Of a DNA stretch of 31,105 nucleotides, positions 16,628 to 24,395 are shown in pieces (position 1 is the stretch's first letter; every line of letters starts with the position of its first letter). Under the pieces are notes generated by a model, which searched no databases, had not been told where the DNA came from, and saw only the letters and a list, made by a program, of their open reading frames with translations. This stretch comes from an uncultured Azospirillum sp. (lineage in GTDB: Bacteria > Pseudomonadota > Alphaproteobacteria > RF32 > CAG-239): assembly GCA_900542055.1 (NCBI GenBank), contig UQMA01000016.1:1-31105 (forward strand), written 5' to 3'. Position numbers and translations under genes: made by a program.

Positions 16628-19075
16628 ATGGTAGAAATGACACAGGCGGAAATAGCCAAAGAAGAACAGGAATATAATGCTGATTCGATTAAGGTTTTGC
16701 ACGGTCTGGAAGCTGTTCGCAAACGTCCGGGGATGTATATCGGCGATACCGATGACGGTACCGGTCTTCATCACATGATTTATGAGGTTTTGGATAATGC
16801 TATTGATGAAGCTTTGGCCGGATATTGTGATAAAACCGAAATAATCTTAAATCCGGACGGTTCGGCGACAATTCGTGATAACGGACGAGGTATTCCTGTC
16901 GGCATGCACAAGGAAGAAGGTGTTTCAGCTGCCGAAGTCATTATGACACAACTCCACTCAGGTGGTAAGTTTGATAATAATTCATACAAAGTTTCAGGCG
17001 GTTTGCATGGTGTTGGTGTTTCTGTGGTTAACGCTTTGTCTATTTGGCTTAAACTTCGTATTTGGCGTGAAGGACATGAGCATGTTGCTATGTTTTCTCA
17101 TGGCAATGTTACCGAACATCTTAAAGTTGTCGGTGATGCCAACGGCCGCCATGGTACGGAAGTAACGTTTTTGCCGTCGCCAGAAACTTTTACAATGACG
17201 GAATTTAATTTTGATATATTGGAACGCGCCATTCGCGAAAAAGCTTTTTTAAACTCGGGTGTCTATTTAAAACTTATTGATAACCGCGGAACAGAGCCTC
17301 GTGAAGTTGTTATGCACTATGATGGCGGCTTAAAAGCTTTTATTAATCATATTAACAAATCCAAAGCGCCTCTTCATGAAAGTGTTATCAGTTTAACCGG
17401 TGAAGATAAAAATATTCAAGTTGATGTTGCTATGCAATGGACCAATGCTTATAACGAAAGTATGCTTTGCTTTACAAACAATGTTCCTCAAAAAGACGGA
17501 GGAACTCACTTAGCAGGATTCAGGGCAGCTTTAACCCGTACAATCAATAATTATATTAATGAAAACGGGCTGATAAAAAGCAAAGATAAAGATATGATAA
17601 CCGGTGAAGATATGCGTGAAGGATTGAGCTGCGTTTTATCGGTAAAAGTTCCTGATCCTAAATTTTCATCACAAACCAAAGACAAATTGGTTTCTTCTGA
17701 GGTTCGTCCTGTTGTTGAAAGCGTTGTCAGCAGCAAATTGCAGGAATGGCTTGATGAACATCCGGCAGAGGCAAAAATTATCGTCGGTAAAATTGTTGAA
17801 GCCGCAACAGCCCGCGAAGCAGCCAGAAAAGCCCGTGAACTGACCCGCCGCAAAGGCGTTTTGGATATAGCTTCTCTCCCAGGAAAACTTGCAGATTGTC
17901 AGGAAAAAGATCCGGCTTTGTCTGAAATATTTATCGTCGAGGGAGATTCCGCTGGCGGTTCGGCAAAACAAGGACGCGATCGTAAAACGCAGGCCATTTT
18001 GCCGTTGCGCGGAAAAATTTTAAACGTGGAACGCGCGCGTTTTGATAGAATGCTTAATTCTGCCGAAATAGGTACAATGGTTACGGCTTTTGGAACAGGT
18101 ATCGGTCGTGAAGAATTTGATGTCAGCAAATGCCGCTATCATAAAATTGTAATTATGACTGATGCTGATGTCGACGGCAGCCATATTCGCACGTTATTAC
18201 TTACATTTTTCTATCGCCAAATGCCTGAAATCATCGAAAAAGGCTATGTTTATATTGCACAGCCTCCTCTTTACAAAGCAAAAAGAGGAAATTCGGTGCT
18301 CTATCTTAAAGATGATAGAGAAATGGAAGATTATTTGGTTCGCGGTGGTTGTGAAGATGCCGTTTTACAAAAAAAGAACGGCGAACAGCTTGCCGGACAA
18401 GATTTAATTGCTATGGTTGAAAATACGCGCAAAGCCAGAGGTTTGATAGCTGCTTTGAACAAAAAGGCTCCTGAAAAAATTATTGAACAAATGGCTATTG
18501 ACGGTATGTTTGCCCGTGAAGTTATAGATAATCTTGATTTATTGCGTGAAAAAGCCGCCCTTTTGGCTGTCAAACTTGATACGCAGGAAGCAGAGTATGA
18601 TAAAGGGTGGAAAGGCGATGTTTTGCCTGATGGTTCAGTCAGTTTCCATCGCACATTGCGTGGTGTGGAAGAAAAGCACGTTATCGGAGCCACAATTTTT
18701 GACAGTCCTGAAGCGAGAGCTCTTGATGAAATGAAAAATTTCCTGTCTGAAAATTATTCCGAAGAGCAAAGTCTATCTTCTCCAAAACTTGGTGAAGAAA
18801 AGAAAATTCACGGTCCTGTATCTTTTGTTGATGCTATTATGGCAATGGGGCGCAAGGGCATTACTTTGCAGCGTTATAAAGGTCTGGGCGAAATGAATCC
18901 GGAACAGCTTTGGGAAACTACTCTTGATCCGGAAGCCCGTTCTTTGTTGCAAGTTAAAATAGATATGCTGGACGATGCCGATCAGGTGTTTTCTACTTTA
19001 ATGGGTGATGTTGTTGAGCCTCGTAAAGATTTTATTCAAGAAAACGCGCTTAATGTTATCAATCTTGATATTTAG
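16628..19075 (+). CDS. gyrB: DNA gyrase subunit B
   Basis: GyrB is the ATPase subunit of gyrase, which introduces negative supercoils. The 815-residue protein has the GHKL ATPase site (DNAIDEAL near 56-63; DNGRGIP 84-90; GGLHGVGVSVVNAL 124-137) and the Toprim domain (EGDSAGGSAKQGRD from E438; DADVDGSHIRTL from D512). The C-terminal QRYKGLGEMNPEQLW motif is the GyrB tail and separates it from short ParE forms. AAGGA precedes the ATG. A strong bidirectional hairpin follows. The gene is transcribed in the same direction as polA, but across a 123-base gap. Confidence 0.97.
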   Translation: MVEMTQAEIAKEEQEYNADSIKVLHGLEAVRKRPGMYIGDTDDGTGLHHMIYEVLDNAIDEALAGYCDKTEIILNPDGSATIRDNGRGIPVGMHKEEGVSAAEVIMTQLHSGGKFDNNSYKVSGGLHGVGVSVVNALSIWLKLRIWREGHEHVAMFSHGNVTEHLKVVGDANGRHGTEVTFLPSPETFTMTEFNFDILERAIREKAFLNSGVYLKLIDNRGTEPREVVMHYDGGLKAFINHINKSKAPLHESVISLTGEDKNIQVDVAMQWTNAYNESMLCFTNNVPQKDGGTHLAGFRAALTRTINNYINENGLIKSKDKDMITGEDMREGLSCVLSVKVPDPKFSSQTKDKLVSSEVRPVVESVVSSKLQEWLDEHPAEAKIIVGKIVEAATAREAARKARELTRRKGVLDIASLPGKLADCQEKDPALSEIFIVEGDSAGGSAKQGRDRKTQAILPLRGKILNVERARFDRMLNSAEIGTMVTAFGTGIGREEFDVSKCRYHKIVIMTDADVDGSHIRTLLLTFFYRQMPEIIEKGYVYIAQPPLYKAKRGNSVLYLKDDREMEDYLVRGGCEDAVLQKKNGEQLAGQDLIAMVENTRKARGLIAALNKKAPEKIIEQMAIDGMFAREVIDNLDLLREKAALLAVKLDTQEAEYDKGWKGDVLPDGSVSFHRTLRGVEEKHVIGATIFDSPEARALDEMKNFLSENYSEEQSLSSPKLGEEKKIHGPVSFVDAIMAMGRKGITLQRYKGLGEMNPEQLWETTLDPEARSLLQVKIDMLDDADQVFSTLMGDVVEPRKDFIQENALNVINLDI

Positions 19076-19089
19076 ATTGATTTAATCAT

Positions 19090-19119
19090 AAAAAACTCCC
19101 GATTTTTCGGGAGTTTTTT
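19090..19119. terminator. Bidirectional intrinsic terminator between gyrB and the ABC exporter
   Basis: A stem AAAAACTCCCGA / TTCGGGAGTTTTT with a tiny T loop has A and T runs on the two sides, the classic form for stopping two convergent transcripts. Its distal edge touches the stop codon of the minus-strand ABC gene (19118). Confidence 0.9.
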
Positions 19120-20869
19120 ATTGTTCATTCCCCATAAATCCGGCAACTTGCATTTTATATAATTTTGCATACAATCCGTTTTTTTTCAAAAGGGCTTCAT
19201 GATTTCCATCTTCTACGATTTTGCCTTTATCAAAAACCAAAATTCTATCCATTTCCCTCAAAGTAGACAAACGGTGCGCTATAGCTAAAACTGTTTTGCC
19301 TTTCATTAAGTTTTTAAGTGATTTTTGAATATGTATTTCGCTTTGGCTGTCGAGAGCAGATGTTGCCTCATCAAAAATAAGAATAGGCGCTTTTTTCAAA
19401 ATAGCGCGGGCAATGGCTATTCTTTGCCTTTCTCCGCCTGATAAAATAATTCCTCTGTCTCCGACTTTGGTATTATAGCCATCTGAAAATTGCTTTATAA
19501 AAATATCTGCATAAGCTTTTTTAGCCGCCGCCTCAACTTTTTCGTTTGAGGCTTCTGTGTCGCCGTAGCGGATATTTTCAAGCAAAGTTCTGTTAAACAG
19601 GCAAACATCCTGAGGAATTGTGGCAATGTTTTGATGTAAAGAATCTTGAGTTATATCCCTTAAATCATAACCGTTTATTTTAATGCTTCCTGAGTCCACA
19701 TCGTAGTAGCGGCTTATTAATTTAATAAAAGTCGATTTTCCTGATCCCGATAAACCGACCAGTCCTACTTTTTCTTTAGCCTTAATTTCAAGATTTAAGC
19801 ATTTAAACAGTTTATTTCTGTGTTGATAGCCGAAAGTTACGTTTTCAAAACTTATAGTTGCATTTTTTATTTTTAAATTAAAAGCGTCATCTCTATCGAT
19901 AATTTCAGGATTAACAGCAAGAGTTTCCAGCGCCGAGCTTATATTGCCGAACAATTTTGAAACATTATTGTATACCCATGACATTTGAAAAGCTAAAAAC
20001 GAAACATTTAAAAATACTGTGTTTGCAAAAATAAACTGAGTTGAATCGATTTTTCCTGCTTTTAGCATATAGATAGAAAAAAAGATGAAGATGATTAATG
20101 AAGTTAAACTGATGAATTGCTGAGCAATTCTAATCCATCCCATAACCTTTTTTTCGGTTGTCTCGGCTTTACGTAAAATTCTTAATGATTTAAGTAAATT
20201 TATTTTTTCAAATTTAAAATTGGCAAAGCTTTTTATTTCGTTATAATTTGATATGGCATCAACAATAACAGCATTGGCGGCGCTGCTGAGCCGTCCGGTT
20301 TCATTGCCCCAAAAACGGCGTATTTTACCAAGCTTGCAGCTTATAAACACCACAATAGCAATCCAAATGCAAATAAAAACGGTATAATAACAGCTTACCC
20401 ACGACAGAACAATAATAGCCGCGCTGAGCCGTCCGATTGTGTGCATTACCTCGAAACAATAACCTATAAAATCCGTGGTGCTGTTTGCCAATATATTCAC
20501 TTTATGTGATATATTTCCAGTCATTTCATTATTAAAATAAGAGATTGACTGCTTGTTGACATCATAAAAAACATCACGGATAACCATTGTTTTGGCTTTT
20601 GGCAGAAAGCGTGCGATAATAAACATTGAGCTTTCGGAGATAAAAAGAGATATCAGCGAAATAATTGCCAGCAAAGAGGCATAATTAATGATTTCAGACC
20701 AATAATCTCCTTGATTTTTTTCAGCAACAATTCCATAAATTTTAGCTAAGAAATAAGGCTGTGTGGCATCAGCAAAATTCCTCACCATTACACAGCCGGC
20801 AAGCAGCATAAATTGCCATTTAAAAATCTTTATATAGTGCCAAACAAAACGCGGAGAACTCTTTTCCAT
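19118..20869 (-). CDS. ABC exporter (fused permease and ATPase, MsbA/MdlB-like)
   Basis: The 583-residue half-transporter has about six membrane segments (roughly 18-32, 62-86, 150-180, 250-270 and others) followed by an ATPase domain. The Walker A GLSGSGKST is at 372-380, followed by the LSGGERQRIAIARA signature, Walker B ILIFDEATSALDSQ and H-loop AIAHRLST. Two copies form an exporter. The family exports lipids, drugs or peptides, and the sequence does not fix the substrate. No accessory gene that would name a substrate is adjacent. The start has no clear ribosome binding site. Confidence 0.88.
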   Translation of the reverse strand: MEKSSPRFVWHYIKIFKWQFMLLAGCVMVRNFADATQPYFLAKIYGIVAEKNQGDYWSEIINYASLLAIISLISLFISESSMFIIARFLPKAKTMVIRDVFYDVNKQSISYFNNEMTGNISHKVNILANSTTDFIGYCFEVMHTIGRLSAAIIVLSWVSCYYTVFICIWIAIVVFISCKLGKIRRFWGNETGRLSSAANAVIVDAISNYNEIKSFANFKFEKINLLKSLRILRKAETTEKKVMGWIRIAQQFISLTSLIIFIFFSIYMLKAGKIDSTQFIFANTVFLNVSFLAFQMSWVYNNVSKLFGNISSALETLAVNPEIIDRDDAFNLKIKNATISFENVTFGYQHRNKLFKCLNLEIKAKEKVGLVGLSGSGKSTFIKLISRYYDVDSGSIKINGYDLRDITQDSLHQNIATIPQDVCLFNRTLLENIRYGDTEASNEKVEAAAKKAYADIFIKQFSDGYNTKVGDRGIILSGGERQRIAIARAILKKAPILIFDEATSALDSQSEIHIQKSLKNLMKGKTVLAIAHRLSTLREMDRILVFDKGKIVEDGNHEALLKKNGLYAKLYKMQVAGFMGNEQ

Positions 20870-20885
20870 TTTTTTAAACTCAAAA

Positions 20886-20914
20886 TTGACAGTTAAAGGT
20901 TAATATATTATCAT
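20886..20914 (+). promoter_or_regulatory. Promoter of the PTS operon
   Basis: TTGACA (20886-20891), a 17-base spacer and TATCAT (20909-20914) form a near-consensus housekeeping promoter, about 37 bases before the first gene of the operon. The region also diverges from the ABC exporter. Two GGTTAA/TTTAACC-like strings flank the -10 region and might be operator halves. Confidence 0.6.
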
Positions 20915-20951
20915 AACACTTAAAATTTGGTTTAACCTGAGGGGCTTTGAT

Positions 20952-21377
20952 ATGGAGACTCAATACTATACAGTCGTTGAAAAACAAGACTTTTTTGAAA
21001 TTATTGAAAACAAATACGGTGAATTGGCTATTTTTATTGATGCCCGCGACGGCGCTCCGTCAAATCCGGTTTTAGAATTTGACGGCAAAAAATCCGCCCT
21101 TTTGAAACGCGACGGGCGTTTAGCTGTAAGACTTGATAATATTGATGAAGAAACCAGAAATCCATTGGCAGAAGCCGAGTTTGTAATGATTGTCGAACTT
21201 CAGGGAAAAATGGTTGAGCGTGTTTATGCCGTTCCGGTTGAAAATGTTGAAGAAATAGTATTCAAAGGTCGTCAGACACGAGCTGATGAGCTTGTTTTGG
21301 CCAAAAGCAAAGAAGATGTTATTAAAAGTTTTGGCGCAATTCATTCTTGGGTTGGCGGCAGCACTGAAAAAAAATAA
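20952..21377 (+). CDS. Unrecognised protein, first gene of the EIIA-HPr operon
   Basis: I do not recognise this 141-residue protein. It is acidic, soluble in appearance, lacks Cys, and has no signal peptide or membrane segment. The middle reads like beta strands alternating with charged turns (LEFDGKKSALLKRDGRLAVR, residues 36-55; ELQGKMVERVYAVPVENVEE, about 78-97). The C-terminal third looks helical and ends in a Lys-rich tail. A GAGGGG ribosome binding site precedes the ATG, and a strong promoter lies upstream. EIIA-Man starts 11 bases after its stop, so it is co-transcribed with the PTS genes and may modulate them; that role is inferred from position only. Confidence 0.8.
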   Translation: METQYYTVVEKQDFFEIIENKYGELAIFIDARDGAPSNPVLEFDGKKSALLKRDGRLAVRLDNIDEETRNPLAEAEFVMIVELQGKMVERVYAVPVENVEEIVFKGRQTRADELVLAKSKEDVIKSFGAIHSWVGGSTEKK

Positions 21378-21388
21378 GGACAAAACAA

Positions 21389-21787
21389 ATGTTGGGTATG
21401 GTTTTGGTGACACATGGCAATTTGGCCAACGAGTTTGTTGCTGCAATGCAGCATGTGGTGGGCAAACAAGAACAGGTTGAAACGGTTTGCATAGGCCCTG
21501 AAGATAACATGGAAGTCCGCCGTGAAGAAATTCTGCGTAAAGTAGAGCAGGTTGACAGCGGTAACGGCACATTGGTTTTGACGGATTTGTTTGGAGGTAC
21601 ACCTTCAAATTTGGCCATTTCGATTATGGATAAAGCCAAAGTTGAAATTATTGCCGGCGTTAATTTGCCGATGTTAATAAAGATAGTTACCTTGCGTAAA
21701 GATAAAAATTTAAAAGACACTGCTTTAGGAGCACAGGAAGCCGGCAAAAAATATATTAACATAGCGTCACAACTTTTGGGTATTTAA
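21389..21787 (+). CDS. PTS EIIA component, mannose family
   Basis: The 132-residue EIIA of the mannose/fructose family receives phosphate from HPr on the active-site His9 (LVTHGNLANEFV). The conserved VLTDLFGGTPSNLA motif is at about 66-79. In alphaproteobacteria such a lone EIIA usually has no matching sugar permease and serves regulation together with HPr and HprK. No EIIB, EIIC or EIID gene is in the window. AAGGAC precedes the ATG, and HPr follows one base after the stop. Confidence 0.93.
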   Translation: MLGMVLVTHGNLANEFVAAMQHVVGKQEQVETVCIGPEDNMEVRREEILRKVEQVDSGNGTLVLTDLFGGTPSNLAISIMDKAKVEIIAGVNLPMLIKIVTLRKDKNLKDTALGAQEAGKKYINIASQLLGI

Positions 21788-21788
21788 A

Positions 21789-22058
21789 ATGGCTTTTTTA
21801 CAGGAATTAGAAATTAAAAACCACAAAGGTCTGCACGCCCGCGCTGCGGCCGCTTTTGTAAAAATTGCTGAATCGTTTAATGCTGATATTTTTGTTGAAA
21901 GAGTAGGGCAAAAAGTCAGCGGCTGTTCTATTATGGGGCTGATGATGTTAGCTGCGGCTAAAGGAACAACAATTACGGTTTCTGCCGAAGGAGAGCAGGC
22001 AAAAGAGGCTGTTGAAGCCTTAGCAAAGCTTGTCGATGGCAAGTTCGGCGAAGACTGA
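21789..22058 (+). CDS. ptsH: Phosphocarrier protein HPr
   Basis: HPr is the small phosphocarrier of the PTS. The 89-residue protein has His16 in KGLHARAAAAF, phosphorylated by enzyme I, and Ser47 in VSGCSIMGLMML, the regulatory serine targeted by HprK (encoded at 3974-4399). Both sites being present suggests a working Ser-P switch. The start is one base after the EIIA stop, so the two are probably translated together. Enzyme I (ptsI) is not in the window. A 17-bp hairpin follows. Confidence 0.95.
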   Translation: MAFLQELEIKNHKGLHARAAAAFVKIAESFNADIFVERVGQKVSGCSIMGLMMLAAAKGTTITVSAEGEQAKEAVEALAKLVDGKFGED

Positions 22059-22073
22059 ATTAGATAGATAGTT

Positions 22074-22079
22074 TATAAT
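22074..22079 (+). promoter_or_regulatory. Possible -10 element for the microprotein gene
   Basis: A perfect TATAAT sits just after the HPr stop. The sequence 17 bases upstream (AAGACT) is a poor -35. If used, the transcript would begin just before the 17-bp hairpin, making that hairpin part of the microprotein leader. Confidence 0.3.
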
Positions 22080-22091
22080 CCCTTGCAAATT

Positions 22092-22140
22092 ATAAAATTG
22101 AACCTAAATCAGAGAATGACTTTAGGTTCAATTTTATTTT
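22092..22140 (+). terminator. Long hairpin after ptsH, directly before the microprotein ribosome binding site
   Basis: A perfect 17-bp stem (22092-22108 with 22121-22137) encloses a 12-base loop and is followed by three T and then AGGAG. It fits a terminator of the PTS operon, but the T run is short and the downstream gene's ribosome binding site begins at once, so it could also be a leader control element. Confidence 0.65.
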
Positions 22141-22153
22141 AGGAGTTTTAATA

Positions 22154-22243
22154 ATGAAATCAGATAAAAATAATGAAACTAAAAAAGCTTCGGAAGAAGA
22201 GTCTTCAGTTAAAAAAGGCGGTTGCGGCTGCGGAAGCAAATAA
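22154..22243 (+). CDS. 29-residue microprotein with Cys-Gly tail
   Basis: An ATG eight bases after AGGAG opens a 29-codon frame. The first 21 residues are strongly charged (Lys/Glu/Asn/Ser, no hydrophobic core). The last eight are GGCGCGSK, two cysteines set in glycines. There is no signal peptide or membrane segment. Long hairpins on both sides and a good ribosome binding site support a real gene. The tail could bind a metal or be a modified peptide, but no maturation enzyme is adjacent, and I do not recognise the family. It was below the length cut of an ordinary gene scan. Confidence 0.65.
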   Translation: MKSDKNNETKKASEEESSVKKGGCGCGSK

Positions 22244-22255
22244 AAATTCACCATT

Positions 22256-22291
22256 AAAAAAGAATTGCCCTTAAAAAGGCAATTCTTTTTT
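22256..22291 (+). terminator. Intrinsic terminator after the microprotein gene
   Basis: GAATTGCC (22262-22269) pairs with GGCAATTC (22278-22285) across an 8-base loop, and flanking A6/T7 runs extend the stem and supply the U tract. It starts about 13 bases after the microprotein stop. Confidence 0.88.
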
Positions 22292-22315
22292 TGTTGTTTG
22301 ATTTATGTAAAAATA

Positions 22316-22344
22316 TTGACAAAATAGTCAAAATATTTGATACT
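22316..22344 (+). promoter_or_regulatory. Promoter of the orphan 234-residue gene
   Basis: TTGACA (22316-22321), a 17-base spacer and GATACT (22339-22344) lie about 50 bases before the gene start. A perfect -35 with correct spacing, directly after a terminator, makes it likely. The remaining bases up to 22391 show no other feature. Confidence 0.55.
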
Positions 22345-22391
22345 AATTATCAAATAATTATAATTTTGTTTCACTATTAAATTTTAATTTT

Positions 22392-23096
22392 ATGAATAAA
22401 AATGAGCTGTACCAAGAATTCTTTGAAAAAGTTCAGAGCAGCGGTATTGAGTTGACTCCGGAATTGAGCGAGATAAAACAAAAAATTATCGACGCTCCTT
22501 CTGATGAACCTTCGCTTGCTGAGTCGCTTCTCAAAGATTCCAAGCTTAACGCTTTGGAGCATTCGTCAAAAAACTTAACCGTCGGACGTTCTCTTGCCGG
22601 TTTTTGGCGTGAATATGATGAGTATCTGGATGAAAAACATTTTGGGCATGATAGATTTCTGGCTATTATGACTGATGTTATTTCAAAACACGGGCGCCGC
22701 CGTACTTATTTTTTTGAGCTTTCGGGACTTGAATATTCCGTAAGGAATCTTAAGTTTTGGATTCGTGCCGGTGGCCGTATTGTGCTGCATGATATTGAAT
22801 ACTTGATTTGTTGGAAAAATGTGTATGATCCAGGCCTTATACAAAGGCTTGTCAGTTTGTATTATCAAAATGGCGGAGGTTTTTCCCAAAATGCTCTTAT
22901 AAGTATTAAAAAGACTCTGGAAAGCGGGCGAATGGTATATTTTCAAGATTTGGAGATTTATGATGATCCGTTCCGCGTCTCTCCGCCTTCTGGAAAGGGT
23001 GAGTTCAAAAAAAATCCGGTTTTTGACCGTTTGGGAATTATAATGGATGCCAAAGTAGATCCAGACAGGTTAAGACCGCGAAAGGAGATCCAATAG
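22392..23096 (+). CDS. Unrecognised 234-residue cytosolic protein
   Basis: I do not recognise this protein. It has no signal peptide, no membrane segment and a single Cys. The N-terminal 70 residues are charged and helical-looking. The middle (about 75-185) is richer in aromatics and strands, with notable stretches SLAGFWREYDEYLDEKHFGH (67-86) and YFFELSGLEYSVRNLKFWIR (105-124). The C-terminus is basic (DRLRPRKEIQ). It has its own promoter and an upstream terminator, so it is a single-gene unit; the ATG has no strong ribosome binding site. The gene faces recF and shares its downstream terminator. It may be lineage-specific. Confidence 0.75.
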   Translation: MNKNELYQEFFEKVQSSGIELTPELSEIKQKIIDAPSDEPSLAESLLKDSKLNALEHSSKNLTVGRSLAGFWREYDEYLDEKHFGHDRFLAIMTDVISKHGRRRTYFFELSGLEYSVRNLKFWIRAGGRIVLHDIEYLICWKNVYDPGLIQRLVSLYYQNGGGFSQNALISIKKTLESGRMVYFQDLEIYDDPFRVSPPSGKGEFKKNPVFDRLGIIMDAKVDPDRLRPRKEIQ

Positions 23097-23097
23097 A

Positions 23098-23145
23098 TTG
23101 CCTGACGTTGAACATCTTCAGTTTGAAGACACCAAGCATTACTGA
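23098..23145 (+). CDS. Possible 15-residue peptide after the orphan gene
   Basis: A TTG start, ten bases after an AGGAG that lies inside the end of the 234-residue gene, opens a 15-codon frame (MPDVEHLQFEDTKHY). It ends exactly where the shared terminator stem begins. The well-placed ribosome binding site is the only support. It could equally be untranslated spacer, or the remnant of a longer C-terminus lost by frameshift. Confidence 0.2.
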   Translation: MPDVEHLQFEDTKHY

Positions 23146-23174
23146 AAGCCAAGGAATTTTCCTTGGCTTTTTTT
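23145..23174. terminator. Bidirectional terminator between the orphan gene and recF
   Basis: AAAGCCAAGGAA (23145-23156) pairs with TTCCTTGGCTTT (23159-23170), followed by more T. The symmetric A and T runs serve both the plus-strand gene and minus-strand recF, whose stop is at 23177. Confidence 0.88.
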
Positions 23175-23176
23175 GT

Positions 23177-24394
23177 TTATTTTTGCATTATTGTATTATT
23201 TTTTATTTCATAAAAATCAGCGGAATTTTTCAATGAATAAAAAAGTTCGGGGTTTGTAGCAGTAATCCATGCTTGCAATCCGAGTTCTTTTATTTTTTGC
23301 AAAAGAGCTTCACGTTTGCCGTCATCAAGATGAGCAGCCACTTCATCCAGCAGCAATACAGGAGCAAATCCTTGATATAAAATTTGACACTTAGTCTGCG
23401 CTAAAATTATGCTGATGAGAAGTGATTTTTGTTCACCGGTTGAGCATAATTCCGCCGGCATATTTTTCTTTTTGTAAAATACCTTAAAATCTGTTCTGTT
23501 TACGCCGTCAACATTGTCATTATATAATATTTTTTTGCGTCCTTCAGCCAGTTGTTTCATATAAAAATCTTCAACATCAACAGCAGGCATGGTATCGAGA
23601 AGTTTTTCTATTGTTCCTTCTAATTTTAAAATAACGTTGGGAAAAACATCATCGGGCTCATTTTCAATAAAACGATTCAATCGGGCTATTTGTTCTCGGC
23701 GGGCGGCGGCTATAGCAACACCGGTGGTTGCCATGCTTTCTTCGATTCCCGACAGCCAAGCACTGTCAGCGCGGCCGTTGCTGTTTTTAATCAGCTGAAA
23801 CCATTGTTTATATAAATGCTCAAAATTAGCGGTTCTTTTGGCATGTTCATTATCAAAAGCATAAACTAAACGGTCTAAAAAGCTGCGCCGAGGCTGAGAA
23901 CCTCCGCGAAATAATCTGTCCATCTGCGGTGTCAGCCAAATTGCAGACAAGAAATGTCCCAACTCTCCTTGTGATGAGATTTTCTGTCCGTCAATTTTAA
24001 CGATTCGTTTGTTGTAAATATTGTTTTCATCATCATCTTCGCGCAAAATATTTTCAACAGCTGTTCCTATTTCGAAATATTCGCCGTTTTTGCTCACATT
24101 TGCCGAAACAGCCCATGAACTGTTGGACGGAGTATAACCGTTTTCTATAACTGCCGGAGTAAAACGCCGTATGTCCGATAGTTTGGCGCTTCTCATACCT
24201 CTCCCCGGAGTTAAAAAAGAAACGGCTTCCAAGATATTTGTTTTACCGCTTCCGTTTTCACCGGTAATGATAATAGGGCGCAGTTCGGGGGTTATGCGCA
24301 GAAAAGCATAGTTTCTGAAATCAGTTAAAGTCAGACGCGTAACGCCTGACTTTTGTGCTGTAACAAATTGAATATTTTGTGCTAAATTATCCAA
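23177..24394 (-). CDS. recF: DNA replication and repair protein RecF
   Basis: RecF is an SMC-like ATPase that, with RecO and RecR, directs RecA to gaps. The 405-residue protein has Walker A GENGSGKT (45-52), the ABC-like signature STGEQKSLLISI, and Walker B PVLLLDEVAAHLDD. The start is a TTG one base after the dnaN stop, seven bases after GAGGG, so recF is translationally coupled to dnaN. The dnaA-dnaN-recF order is the common bacterial arrangement, although some alphaproteobacteria have lost it. Its partner recR is at 8188-8781. Confidence 0.95.
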   Translation of the reverse strand: MDNLAQNIQFVTAQKSGVTRLTLTDFRNYAFLRITPELRPIIITGENGSGKTNILEAVSFLTPGRGMRSAKLSDIRRFTPAVIENGYTPSNSSWAVSANVSKNGEYFEIGTAVENILREDDDENNIYNKRIVKIDGQKISSQGELGHFLSAIWLTPQMDRLFRGGSQPRRSFLDRLVYAFDNEHAKRTANFEHLYKQWFQLIKNSNGRADSAWLSGIEESMATTGVAIAAARREQIARLNRFIENEPDDVFPNVILKLEGTIEKLLDTMPAVDVEDFYMKQLAEGRKKILYNDNVDGVNRTDFKVFYKKKNMPAELCSTGEQKSLLISIILAQTKCQILYQGFAPVLLLDEVAAHLDDGKREALLQKIKELGLQAWITATNPELFYSLKNSADFYEIKNNTIMQK

Positions 24395-24395
24395 C

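Noticed and set aside
19118..20869. The ABC exporter as part of a bacteriocin or RiPP system with the 29-residue Cys peptide.
   Set aside because: It lacks an N-terminal peptidase domain, is on the opposite strand, and is separated by the PTS operon. No modification enzyme is present.
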